A stretch of 64,000 bases of DNA from Sphagnum magellanicum (lineage: Eukaryota; Streptophyta; Sphagnopsida; Sphagnales; Sphagnaceae): contig CM038921.1 in assembly GCA_021904315.1 (NCBI GenBank), positions 10,446,146 through 10,510,145 on the forward strand, in the 5' to 3' direction. The notes beneath the pieces were generated by a model, which saw only the letters and a list, made by a program, of their open reading frames with translations, ran no database searches and had not been told where the DNA came from. Shown here piece by piece: positions 13,450 to 25,400 of this stretch (position 1 is the stretch's first letter; each line of letters opens with the position of its first letter). A program made the translations under genes and the position numbers.

Positions 13450-15753
13450 TGGGAGACAGGCAATAAGAAAGCATACATGCATAGAACCCATCCATGTAAT
13501 GTGTAGTTGGCACATGTTAATGAGAAGGTTGGTATTGAGTGGAAGACTCATGAGAAGCAGAGGTCACATTGTGTTTTCTAATGAGAGTTGAAATTTGTCA
13601 GAGTTTCCAGCTAGTTAATGAGAGAGCTTTTGTAGGAATGCTGCAGAGGGGCAGGTTGCTGCCTAATGCACTTAAGAGCATTTCAAGCTGGTTCATTTAC
13701 CTGCACCCTGTATAATACAGTGTCCACACTTTGGAGACCATGATGAAGGAATGATGGAGTCTCAGGGGTCAGGACATGACCAACCAAGTGTCAGAACATG
13801 ATGTCACATGTGTATGCAATAACAGGAGGCAAGGCACCTGAAGATGGAGACTCCTGTACGGGGAATAACCAAGTGAGGATCAGTACACAATGTCACAGGT
13901 ATATGCAATAATACAAGGTGAGGCAGATTCCTTCACCATCTTGACATCAGTCCTGTTTCTTTGTGGTTGCAGATAATTTCCCTCCATGCATTTATCAGGT
14001 GACTCTGTTTAGTGCACCTGTGCCTTGTAATGTCTACTCTCATCTGCTAACATGAATCCCCATCCCTTCATGTTAATGGAGACAAAGATAAACTAGGTAC
14101 AGATTTCTACATGCTTCCCTCACATCTCCCGTCAACTTTCTTTTACCACATTAACCAATCACTGTTCTGTCTTGTGCCATCTGGAAAACTTTTAATTTGA
14201 TTATTCGTTCAATGAAGATCATCAGTTTCCTGAAACTAAGGGAGGCATGTTGCTGCAGCTATTGTATGGGGGTAAGTGTACCTTGTCAGTGCCAAATAGA
14301 AGGTGCTATTTTGTGAAGTTTTTACAATTATAGAGAAGGCAACAGAATTCAGGAGATCACCTGCATCTCTAAAGTCTTGTGAATTGTTGCAATATGGTCT
14401 TGACAAAGGGATGCCATCAATCTGTTTGGTCACTACCCAAGCTTTCAGTACTTCAAAGAATGGAATGCTGTAATATCTACATGTCTATCTCATTGCACAC
14501 CACACTTTCCTTCTCCACTTCTCCCTGTATTTTGCTAAATTTCCCTTTTCACTTCCCAAACAATCTGACTAATACCTCTCTGTTCCAGAGAATCCTCTCA
14601 TTGTCAGCTACAGACACATTGATGCAAGAAGTTCATTTCACCAGGGATGACCACCTAGAATTGAGAGGGAGCTCACCAACTCAACAACTATGGGTAATTG
14701 TTGCAACACTGATAGTTGTTGCAAAACTCAGAGGTTGTGCTGTTGTTGCAAAACGCTGAGGTCACACTTTTTTGCGAACTTCATAGGCCACCTTCCTCTA
14801 CAAGTCTCCAAAAGTGCAGAACCATGGCCAGCAAAGAAGAGATGAGCATGAAAATCCTAAACAAGGAACTACATTACCTCTACACATACCATCTGAATCT
14901 CAATACAAAACTCCCATTGATAATGAAGAAAAGGTAAGTACAAACTATTCCTACTTGACAGAGACCTCATAACCTTTCTCAGAGTTAATAACCATTTGTT
15001 TAACTTAGTACGTATTCAAAGTAATAAAGCATCTCATAAGTTCTGACAACTGCTACAAACATGAGACTGACTATGTACAATCATGAGAGAATCACCATCA
15101 TGCACCTCAATTGAGGTTGCCGACTAATTTCACCAATGCGAAATGAGAGTAGTGGTAAGAGGAGTGCAGACAAACAAACTACATCTGGATTCAATATATC
15201 CAACTACCATTCCATCCAAAACTCCAGTAGAGAACAATCCAGCTCACAGAGAGGAAGAGAGGCCAAAGTAACATCATCAGTCTTTTACCATAGTATCATT
15301 GACATTGACATTAAACCTTCTCACTTCCAATTCATCAGCAGCAAATATCAGAACAATTATCCCAAGTGAAAAGATGAGCTATTATGCTTCCAGTGAGGAT
15401 GAGGAGAACTCTCACTATACACTGTCAAAATAACTTGAACAAGGTAGAATCATGAAGAATAGTAGGATTCCAACAATCCAACACAATGTTTTAACTGCAA
15501 ATAATGGTAGATAGCATGCCTATTCCATAATGGAAATATAGTATCTCCACACTGTTCCGTAAGTGGAGAAACACAAGATCCAGTCAAGCTGACGACATAC
15601 ACAAAAGTGAAAGGCCTGCATTTGTAAGCAGTCTACCAACAGTCAGTGCAACAGACAACTGCACTTTTCAAGAACAAAGGAAACTGATTCCCACTCTGTC
15701 AATCCCCAGGATCCAGTCTGTTAGCTACTTTAAATCACACCTCATCCTGCACT
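13450..15753. other. Intergenic DNA between convergent CURT1 and 14-3-3 genes
   Basis: The 3' untranslated regions of both genes must lie here, but polyadenylation sites were not pinned. At 13740-13920 a phrase with 'atgtcacatgtgtatgcaat' and 'gtcacaggtatatgcaataa' is duplicated at about 100-bp spacing. Frames at 14379-14759 and 15136-15369 have no family features and I do not call them. Confidence 0.4.
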
Positions 15754-17757
15754 TCAGCTTTCACCTGGATCTTCAGCTTTTGCACCCTCTGTGGGTTCTT
15801 CATCACCCTCCTCCTAGTTTTCAACAGCGTCACAAGCCACAAGTCAATAGTTGAACAGCAAACCACCATAACACAAACATCTTCATAAGTACTGAGAAGG
15901 AGAAGACCAAGAAAATCAAGAAAAGAGAGGTATACAAAAAGAGAAAGAAAAAGAACGATCCTCTCAAAGCAGCTAAAGCTAAACATTTTGAAGGTTCACA
16001 GGAGAATGTTGCTTGCATAACTCAATTCACCAAAAAAAAAGGAGGCAATAGACAGACTGTGAGGATTGACATCTCTTATCTAGGGAGGGATAGAGAGCAC
16101 AGAATGCCAATTACATAATGTGAAAAGAAAGATGAAAGGAAAAACCAAACACAAAGAACCAATGACAAAGAGGTAGCTGGAGGGGCCTTCTTCAACAAAA
16201 AGATGGGCCTTCCTGAAGAGTCTAGTTGATTGCTACTTGGATGCTGAACTTCCACTAACTTGACACCAAAAAAACTTCATGAGTACTAATAACATCCTTG
16301 TACTTAGCACCATAATGCATCATAAGCAGACATCTTATATCTTTCAAATTGCAGAGGAAACACTACAAGTAACTAGACAATGAGTGCCATCATAACCTTA
16401 TGAGAGTCACTCACAAAGTGACAGACCATCATCTTCATCATGAGTAGCAGTGATGAGCTCCCATGACTACTACCCACTGGCTTCATAAGCTCCTAACAGT
16501 GGGCTTAGATAAGTTAATGATTATCTGCCCAAGATATTTGGCAAAACATTATACAAAATTAGCATCCAGAGCTTCTGTAGCATTTCTGGAAGCAAAAAGA
16601 AAACTCATGATGTTGGCTAGCACTCAAGAGATATAAAGCAGACATTTGTACAACAGTCTATGCTTACCTGCATATCTGAGGTCCAAAGTGTGAGGTTATC
16701 CCGCAGTAATTGCATGATAAGAGTGCTGTCCTTGTAAGATTCTTCTCCTAACGTGTCAAGCTCTGCAATAGCCTCATCAAATGCCTGTAGTCCCAAGGAG
16801 CGCCCTGTTAAAACAGGCTTCCTAAAGGCATAATTCTTCAAGAAACCACCCAGAATTGCTGTTGATATACTAAGCTGGTCTAAAGAAAGAAACAAGAGAT
16901 TGCACTAACCAAAATAAATAAATTTAAAATTGTGCATGGAAAAAAAGGGAATGGAAGCAGACTGTGGACACACCTGCTTTGCAAGAGTGCAAGCCCGGTC
17001 AGGTGAGTTGAGAATCTCATAGTAGAACACAGAGAAATTCAGAGCCAACCCCAATCTGATGGGGTGGGTGGGAGCCAGTTCTGTCAGTGCAATATCCTGC
17101 AATATGAAGATCACATTTCCAGAGAGGTGAGAGCACATAGACAGAGGTTTCAGAAAGTGTGTGAAAGATACCCCTTTCCATCTGACTGGTGTGATGACGC
17201 CAGATCTAACCACTCCGCCCTTCTCTCTGTTCAAATGGTTCAAAGTGCTGAGGAAAATAAAAATGTCCAGAACTTACTTGAGCCGACTTGTAGGCCAACA
17301 ATGTGCTCTCTGCAGCCTCTTTCCTCTCAGCGCCGGTCTTAAACTCTGCGAGGTACCGGTGGTAATCTCCCTTCATCTTCAGGTAGAAAACCTTGGATTC
17401 CCCCGTGTTTGAGGTCGGAATGAGATACGTATCAAGAAGCTTCAAAATGCTGTCGCAGATGGTGCTCAACTCCTGTTCCACCTTGGCCCGGTAGTCTCTA
17501 ATGGCCGCCACGTGCTCCTCGTTTCCCTTGCTCTCCTCCTTCTGTTCAATGGACGAAACAATCCTCCAAGAGGCTCTCCGTGCCCCAATCACATTCTTAT
17601 ACGCCACAGACAGCAAGTTGCGCTCCTCCACTGTCAGCTCCCCAACGTCCACAGTCTTCGCAACCTTTTCCATGGCCTCCACCATCTCATCGTAGCGCTC
17701 TGCCTGCTCCGCAAGCTTCGCCATGTACACGTTCTCTTCTCTAGACTCCGCCGCCAT
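15754..17757 (-). CDS. 14-3-3 protein (GF14)
   Basis: 14-3-3 dimers bind phospho-Ser/Thr motifs on client proteins such as H+-ATPases, kinases and transcription factors. Exons, in transcript order: 17757-17278, 17096-16974, 16784-16668 and 15813-15754, giving 259 residues, a normal length. Family signature 1 is around [20 protein letters not shown] (46-65). Signature 2 is around [20 protein letters not shown], near the end of exon 3. Phosphopeptide-groove residues are present: Lys54, Arg61, and Arg134-Tyr135 in DYHRYLAEF. The divergent acidic tail, [19 protein letters not shown], sits alone in the last exon behind an 854-nt intron that carries a dispersed repeat. Junctions are GT-AG, phase 0. 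ATG 17757 gives the usual short N terminus. It is transcribed away from STT3. The epsilon versus non-epsilon group was not determined. Confidence 0.96.
16380..16640. repeat. Dispersed repeat F, copy in 14-3-3 intron 3
   Basis: The block reads 'tcataaccttatgag', 'gtcactcacaaag', 'accatcatcttcatcatga', 'ctacccactggcttca' and 'catgatgttggct'. The same order recurs at 23120-23380 in an intron of the SNF2 gene, and partly, inverted, at 33380-33490. It is non-coding. It ends close to the donor of 14-3-3 exon 3. Confidence 0.7.
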
Positions 17758-18421
17758 TTCTTTCTCAACTCCTCTCGGCCCTTAAAAGACAACCAAAAAG
17801 AAAGGAGGTGGAAAAAAAAAACCTTAAAAAAAAAAAAAAAATCGCTGACAGATCCAAACAACAGCCTCTTTCAGCAGGCCAGAGAGAAGCCACAACCAGA
17901 AAGAACAGGCAGAGAAAGCGCGGACAAACAAGACCCAGAGAAACACTAGCACAACACAGAAAATGGCTTCCTCGCGAGCGAAAGAAAGAGCGAAGGGGGC
18001 GGGGAGTGACGGGAGGAGGGAGGGAGAGAGACGCAGTAAATAGTCAGAACCTACAAATCACTGCCTTGTAACTTACCTACTTTAACTTTTTAACCTTGTT
18101 CATCCATCCACGAAGCTTGACCTGGCCATTGATAATCCTGACTTAATCGACTTCTGTAGCAGACCATGGTAGACAGACCCGACACAAGTAATGAATATTA
18201 TGGATGAATGTCATCCATGAAGTCATCATTTTCACTCCGAAACTTTATTTGCTTTTGTTTTTGTTTTTTTTCAAAATACAAAATGAAATTAGGATTAGGG
18301 TTTGGTGACATCTCGGGGGAGTGAGCGCGCGAGAGAGACGAAGACGGAGAAGGAGGAACCGCGGCGGCAGCACAGGAGGACAATCGAGAGGTGCGTGCGA
18401 CGGGATTTTGGGCCAGGAAGG
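17758..18421. promoter_or_regulatory. Divergent promoter region of 14-3-3 (-) and STT3 (+)
   Basis: Only 664 bp separate the two start codons, so both promoters and both 5' leaders are packed here. The 14-3-3 side has A-runs (17810-17840) and GA-rich sequence (17940-18030). The STT3 side has 'aaattaggattagggttt', then GA-rich sequence leading to the ATG at 18422. No individual element can be assigned with confidence. Confidence 0.5.
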
Positions 18422-21400
18422 ATGAGCGGGAAGGGTGGAGGTGGTGTGGCGAAGTTGGGGTCAACGGCAGCAGCAGCTGCTGCTGCTGCTGCTCCTCCTC
18501 CTTCGTCTTCTTCTTGGTCTGTATGGGAATCGTTGGTGAGATCCGTGAGCAATTTCCGTCTGAAGACCAAACAGCAGGAGCTCCTGTTGCGAGTGAGTGC
18601 GCTGGTGCTGATCTATATTCTGGCATTCGCGACGCGTCTTTTCAGTGTGCTGCGGTATGAGAGTGTGATCCATGAGTTCGATCCCTACTTCAACTACCGG
18701 ACGACTTTGTACTTGACGCAGAAGGGGTTTTATGAGTTCTGGAACTGGTTCGATTATGAGACATGGTATCCTCTTGGTCGTATCATCGGAGGTACATTGT
18801 ATCCTGGGCTTATGGTTACAGCTGCTTTTATGTACTGGACGTTGCGCTTCTTTACGTTCGCGGTTCATATCAAGGATGTTTGCGTCCTCACGGCACCGTT
18901 TTTCGCTTCCAATACGGCCATCGTCGCCTACTTCTTTGGCAAGGAGCTCAGGGATAGAGGGACAGGTCTCGTCGCCGCTATCTTTATGGCCATATGTCCC
19001 GGTTATATCTCCCGCTCTGTGGCAGGGTCGTATGACAACGAAGGAGTGGCAATCTTTGCTCTGGTTCTCACTTTCTATTTGTTTGTAAAGGCTGTAAACA
19101 CAGGCTCGCTTGCATGGTCTGTAGCTTCAGCATTTGCCTATTTCTACATGGTGTCTGCCTGGGGAGGCTACATTTTCATCATTAACCTGATACCCATCTA
19201 TGTGATAGTGCTGCTTGTGACGGGCCGCTACTCGATGCGACTCTACATTGCTTACAACACTCTTTACATTCTAGGCATGCTTCTGGCAATGCAGATTCGG
19301 TTTGTAGGTTTTCAGCATGTGCAGTCAGGAGAGCACATGGCAGCTTTGGGAGTTTTCTTCTTAATGCAGGTAATTTCAAATGCTCTCAACCAAACCCTAA
19401 ACCATCTGTGTTTCTCCTGTGAAAACCCATTCCTTTTGCTCATTGAAGTTGTTAAGTCTCTTGTGTCTTCTGCCATCTAGGCAGCTTCTAAGAGGCAATT
19501 TGAGATGTAACTCGACTTTATCCTTGCACTCCAACCCTCAATAGTGAGCTCATTGAGGACTTTCCCTGTAGAAATTCTGTGATAGATATCCCATAGAAGT
19601 TCTGTTTTCTGTTTGGGAGCTGCAAGGACTTTGATGCTGTTCAGTGATTTCTTGTGGGTCAGAGATGTGTGTGAACTTCAGACCCTTTTTGAACTTTCTA
19701 AATTTGAGCTACAGAGATGTGGGACCCACATGCAGCTTTAGTTGCAGGCAAAGAGGTGATCATTGTGGCAACCTTTGTGAGTGCAGGTATTCTATTTCAT
19801 TGATTGGGTTAGACACCAGCTTGCGGATCCTAAACTGTTTCAAGCCTTTCTCAAGACTACAGTTATTGCAGCAGTTGGTGTGGGAGCTTTGGCCCTTGTG
19901 GTGGGTATGGCAACAGGCTATATTTCTCCATGGACAGGCCGATTCTACTCACTCCTAGACCCAACTTATGCAAAGGACCATATCCCAATCATTGCATCTG
20001 TGTCTGAGCACCAGCCAACCTCATGGTCTTCTTTCATGTTTGACTTCCACATCCTTTTAATCCTTTTCCCTGCAGGCCTGTACTTTTGCTTCAAGAAACT
20101 CAATGATGCAACCATCTTCATCATCATCTATGGTATGACCAGTTTATATTTTGCGGGTGTTATGGTCCGTCTTATTTTGGTAGCCACTCCAGCTGTCTGC
20201 TTGATCAGTGCAGTTGCTGTGTCAGCTACTCTCAAGAACCTATCAGTGCTATACAGGGAGAAGGCCCCAGCTGTCACTTCAGCCAAGACTTCAGCAAGTC
20301 AGAAAGCTTCAGCAAAGGTGATTGCAATGGAGATGTTTTCCATTCCTGTATTCTGATCATTTGAGATAACAATGGTGTTATTATTGTGAGTTCCACATGG
20401 ATGCTAATTCTAGCAGTTCTATGGTGCCAAATGCTTGTTGCAGAGTGGGATTGACCAGAAGTTGCCCTTCCAACAAGAAGGATCGCTCCTATTGGTGTTG
20501 GGCAGTCTCTACCTGTTAGTGAATTTTGTTTTCCACTGCACATGGGTGACATCAGAGGCCTATTCATCCCCATCAATAGTACTGGCAGCTCGCCAATCGA
20601 ATGGTGATCGTGTCATTTTTGATGACTTTCGTGAAGCCTATTTCTGGTTGCGGCACAACACTCCTCCTGATGCCAAGGTCATGTCGTGGTGGGATTATGG
20701 GTACCAGATCACAGCAATGGCAAACCGGACTGTGATTGTGGATAATAACACTTGGAATAACACACACATTGCAACTGTTGGGCGGGCAATGTCGTCCTAT
20801 GAGGATGAAGCCTATGAGATTATGAAGGAGCTGGACGTGGACTATGTACTAGTGGTATTTGGGGGTGTGACAGGATACTCCTCGGATGATATAAACAAGT
20901 CTGTGATTGAGAAACCTAAGTCCATATTGTTTGAATTGCTGCCTGTTTGTTGGTGGACTGTTTCCTCAGCCAAGTGCTACAATTTGCAGCTTCAACTGTC
21001 CTTGTTTTTTGAGTATGGGTTTTGGTGGTTGACTTTGCAGGTTTCTTTGGATGGTTCGAATAGGAGGGGGTGTGTTTCCTATTATCAAGGAACAAGATTA
21101 CCTCAATAATGGGGAATATCGAGTTGACAGCCAAGCAGCTCCCAAAATGCTCCAATGCTTAATGTAATGATGCGGTTATTCCATTATCTGCTTTGTGTCA
21201 CTAGTTTGCAGAATGTTATTAGATACTTGTATGTATACATCTGTATCCTGTGCAAAAGTCCATTATATCAACAGTAAATATATGAATAGAGACAGAGATG
21301 AGGGATAATTTCCTACATTCTATTTTTTTCTTTCTTGTGCAGGTACAAGCTGTGTTATTACAGGTTTGGAGAAATAAACACTGAATACGGCCGACCTACT

Positions 21401-21740
21401 GGGTAGGGTCACTTTTGCTCAGAAAGAGTGCCTGTGTCATTTACATACACCATGCATGGTTTCCTGGAGCCTTGCAGAGTGTTGTTATTTGAATATATAT
21501 GAAACTCCCTTTTACTTTCTCTTCACAGCCAATTACTTGTTAAAATGGTACAGATCCAAACTAATTAAGATGGCCCCACTGAAATTGTTTTGGTCCTGGC
21601 ATCACTGCAGATGGGATCGTGCACGTGGAATAGAAATTGGAAACAAGGATGTGGAACTGGAGTACCTGGAAGAGGCCTTTACCACATCAAACTGGATTGT
21701 CCGCATTTACAAAGTCAAGCCTTCTGCAAACCGACGGTGA
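18422..21740 (+). CDS. STT3B: Oligosaccharyltransferase catalytic subunit STT3 (STT3B-like)
   Basis: STT3 transfers the dolichol-linked glycan to Asn of N-X-S/T sequons in the ER lumen. Exons: 18422-19369, 19787-20317, 20444-20898, 21041-21163, 21343-21402 and 21611-21740, giving 748 residues with all phases matching. Catalytic landmarks are all present: EFDPYFNYR with Asp87, SYDNE (Asp205, Glu207), SVSEHQP (387-393), WWDYG (575-579) and the following [10 protein letters not shown]. About a dozen hydrophobic helices fill residues 55-480; the C-terminal part is lumenal and holds WWDYG. The N terminus has an Ala run encoded by GCA/GCT repeats, then Pro and Ser runs. ATG 18422 was chosen because the in-frame sequence upstream to 18302 is Arg/Glu-rich and unlike the family. 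Length and sequence style resemble plant STT3B more than STT3A. This is a complete gene. Confidence 0.96.
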
Positions 21741-22494
21741 TGTACCATCATTACAACATTGTGCTTTTTCTCAGCATGTAGCCCCCGAGCTCCTCTTCTT
21801 GAATAATTTCACTGATGAGGGAACTCTGGCATGGTATGGTTATTGGAGACAGAATTGTATGTTTGAATTCAAGTATAGCTTTCCAGAGAACTGAGTCACT
21901 TTGTGAGAAAACTACCTACTGGGTAGACTAAGCGGGAGTATCAGACAATAGAAAGTTCTGCAATGTGAAAGGTGAATGACTACTGAGTCACTATTAAAAC
22001 AATGTCATCTCTTGATTAAAACATATTCTCTCACAGAAAATTGTATCATTTAACTCACATGTGGCATACCATGAAATATTGAAACCCCTCCATGAAACAG
22101 TACCATCTAAGGTACTGAAAGTCACTGGAAACACCTGCAGACATCTCCAGAAATGTTAGTTTGAATTTTCCTTGGACATATGTGTTCCAGATGAATGTTA
22201 CAATCACTATAGAATGGCCTCTACTGGTAATCTTCTCAACAAGTAACTACAGCTTTGCATTAAACTCCAGAAAATGTCACTATGCAGCCCAAAACAAAGC
22301 AAAAAATCTATAGAATGAAAAAAGCCATGACCAGGCAGGCCTTCCAAGTAGCCTTGAACTAACAGGATCTGAGACTTGATCAGGTACTGGTTCCCATGAA
22401 GCTTGCTGTTTTTGCAGCTTGAACATTTGGAAGGATGACTCCAGAGCCTGGAATAGTTGTAAAACTTGTGTAAAACAAAGTGAAAAAACTAGTA
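21741..22494. other. Intergenic DNA between convergent STT3 and SNF2 genes
   Basis: This holds the 3' untranslated regions of both neighbours. No gene or repeat was recognised. Confidence 0.5.
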
Positions 22495-25400
22495 TCAGAC
22501 ACGGAAAAGATAGCGCAGGTCCTCAACAGTAAGACGGTTTTTCTGCTCGCCTACATCATTTTCTCCAAAAGCTGAGGACACAATCTGGCGTTTCCGTTCC
22601 TGCTATGCGTCAACCCACCCCCCACCCCAAATGAAACTTAGAAACCAAGCTAGCCTGGAAGAATTGTTGAGCACAAGATTCTTCACTGAATTTGAGATAT
22701 CAATAGTTGCTTGGTGGGATGAGGGACTGAGTATACATGCCTGCAGTGCCAAGATACGGTCCTCAATTGTGTTTTTCACTGTGAACCGTGAGACATTGAC
22801 AGCACGTGTCTGACCAATGCGGTGAGCTCGATCAATGGCCTGGTCTTCTGTTGTAGGGTTCCACCATACATCCAGAAGCAGAACATGACAGGCAGACACC
22901 ATGTTCAAACCCAAGCTTGCAGCCTTCAGAGACATTATCATTACTGTGACCTGCCATGACAAAGAAACAATTAGAAATGCCTTCAATTCACTTGAACCAA
23001 CTCCAAAAAGGGGCAAAGGGCTCAACTCCCAAGAGCTTCATTGGATCAGCCATTTTTGCAGATGTTCACAATATATATCTCTGGCACTCCAGACAAAACT
23101 CCACAATAACATGTTTGAAGGAAACAATTGTGTCAGTTCAAGCAAAACTAAGATGAACAAGACAAGAATGGGTGCAGTCATAACTTTATGAGTGTCACTC
23201 ACAAAGAATTGGACCATCACCTTCATCATGAACAGCAGTGACTTGCTACCACACTACCCACTGACTTCACTGGGTCCTGATAAGTATAAAAGTATCTGCT
23301 CACAATTTCAGGCCAATGCACTCAACACAAAGACTCAGTCATGATGTTGGCTGCACTCAAGTGATATAGCTAACACAATAAGTCAGCAGTATTCTCAATC
23401 AGGCTGAAACAAGCTTGTGAGGGTATGCTTCATTTCATTTCAGCTTGTTGCTGCACAAGCAAGCATCTAGATATGTTCCAAATAGAGGATATATGCATAA
23501 GCAAGTGGTTTGGCCTAGCACGCCCTGTACATGCTCACAATGCATACACATAACAGACCTCAGGGCGTGTATTGAAATCGGAGACAGCACGATCCCTAGC
23601 CAAGACAGACATGGTGCCATCAAGCCTGCGGTAGCAGAAGCCAGCCTGCTTCAATGGAACCTCCAGAAGATCCAGCATGCTGGTCCACTGTGAAAAAACT
23701 ATCGCCTTCTCAGTTGAGTCAACCATCTGTCTCACTGGTCCTAAAGGCAGCTCTGATGTCACATCCGTGATGGCAGATGACTCCTTCACATCAAACTGCT
23801 TGTCTGGTTCAAGTGACATAAAGGGGTCTGTTCCTTTGACCAGCTTTCCATCCTCCACAAGCACATTCACCTTGGGTAGGGCCTGCAGGGTGCTCACCAC
23901 CGCATCTATTTTGGATGATGTATTCCATGTATGCTCTTCTTCCTCCTCCACACTTTCCAACCCATTCCTAGATCCAACCACCAGTCCATGCTCATCCACA
24001 CTGGTGCTGCTCCCACTCTCTAACCCACCATCCCTCAGAGCTGCAAGCGAGTAGATCAATGAAGCATTAAGAGCACGCTGACATTTAGGAGACCTGCATG
24101 AAGTGTCATCCCTGTTGGCAAACTGATCTGAAATGCACTGTCTGCAGAAGACATGTCTGCATATACTTACAACTGGATCCTCCGGAGCATCCTGCATGGA
24201 TGCCAAATTCCTGTAAGATATTCTGGTCCTGCATTACCTTGCAGATGTTTCATGGCCATCAAAGAGAGTAAAGAAATCACACCTTGCATTCAAATGACTC
24301 CTTGATATTAGTGTGCTGTTGTAATTTGCATCAGATTGAATGCCAACACAAATACAAATAACACCCAGTGCAACTCTGTGCATAGTACTTGAACAATGAA
24401 GAAGAGTACCTGACAAATGACACAAATAGCCATGTCACCATCCAAGTATTTGATCAAGTCCAAACGTTGAGCCACAGACAGTTTCTGCACACTATCCACA
24501 GCAGTCGTCTGAGCAGTCTGTGTCTTGTTGCACTTCTTGACAAGCATGGGATGATCACACGCCTGGCGTAAACGCAGAAGCATCCACAAAATGTTCACAT
24601 AATTGCTCTGAACTGTTCCAGCAGCTGCATAAACCTGCACTCCAACATCCAAATTCCCAGCAATAAGTTCCAGTCCCATATTTTACCCTACACATAACAC
24701 CTAGGACTTTCTACTACAACTATACCAACCAAGCCCTTATCCCTACTATGCACCTGAAATTGTGCTCGTGATTCAGCCTCAAGCTTTGTGTAAAATGAAC
24801 GTTCCTCCAGACTGAATTCCGCCTGCTTCAGTTTGACAATTCTTGGAGGCAGCTTTACTATGGGCTGTCCATCAATGAGAGAGGCTGCATCGAGATGACA
24901 ACACCACATTGTCATAGCTAGCAAAAATTGTATTCACAACTGTCCTGGTATCACAGACTACACAATGTCATCAGAACAGAAGCACACCTGGTCATTGGGC
25001 ACTATACTCACACCATAATGACAAGAAAGTCAAAAGTCTGCTGCCAACTAAATGACAGAGACTGGTGCAGGGCAACAAACCAATTGATTGCTCTGCAAAA
25101 GAATTCTTGCAATTCACACACAGAAGAGGATGGGGAACCTACTTAAGATATTCATCAATCACAAGTAAATAGTGTAAGTTCTCACTCTTAGTGCGCCGTA
25201 GCACAACAGGTTTCAGAATGGCTTGAAGCCTTCGGTAGCCGTCTGCTGGTGTTCTGGAAATTGGGTCTTTTATGTCAAAGCAGAATTTCTTGTATGCATC
25301 CCAAGGAAAGTATCTCAAAAAACGGAAGTAGCTGAAAAGGTCATCAACAGAGTTCTGTATAGGTGTTCCACTTAGACACCACCTCCTCTTGGCACGGAGA

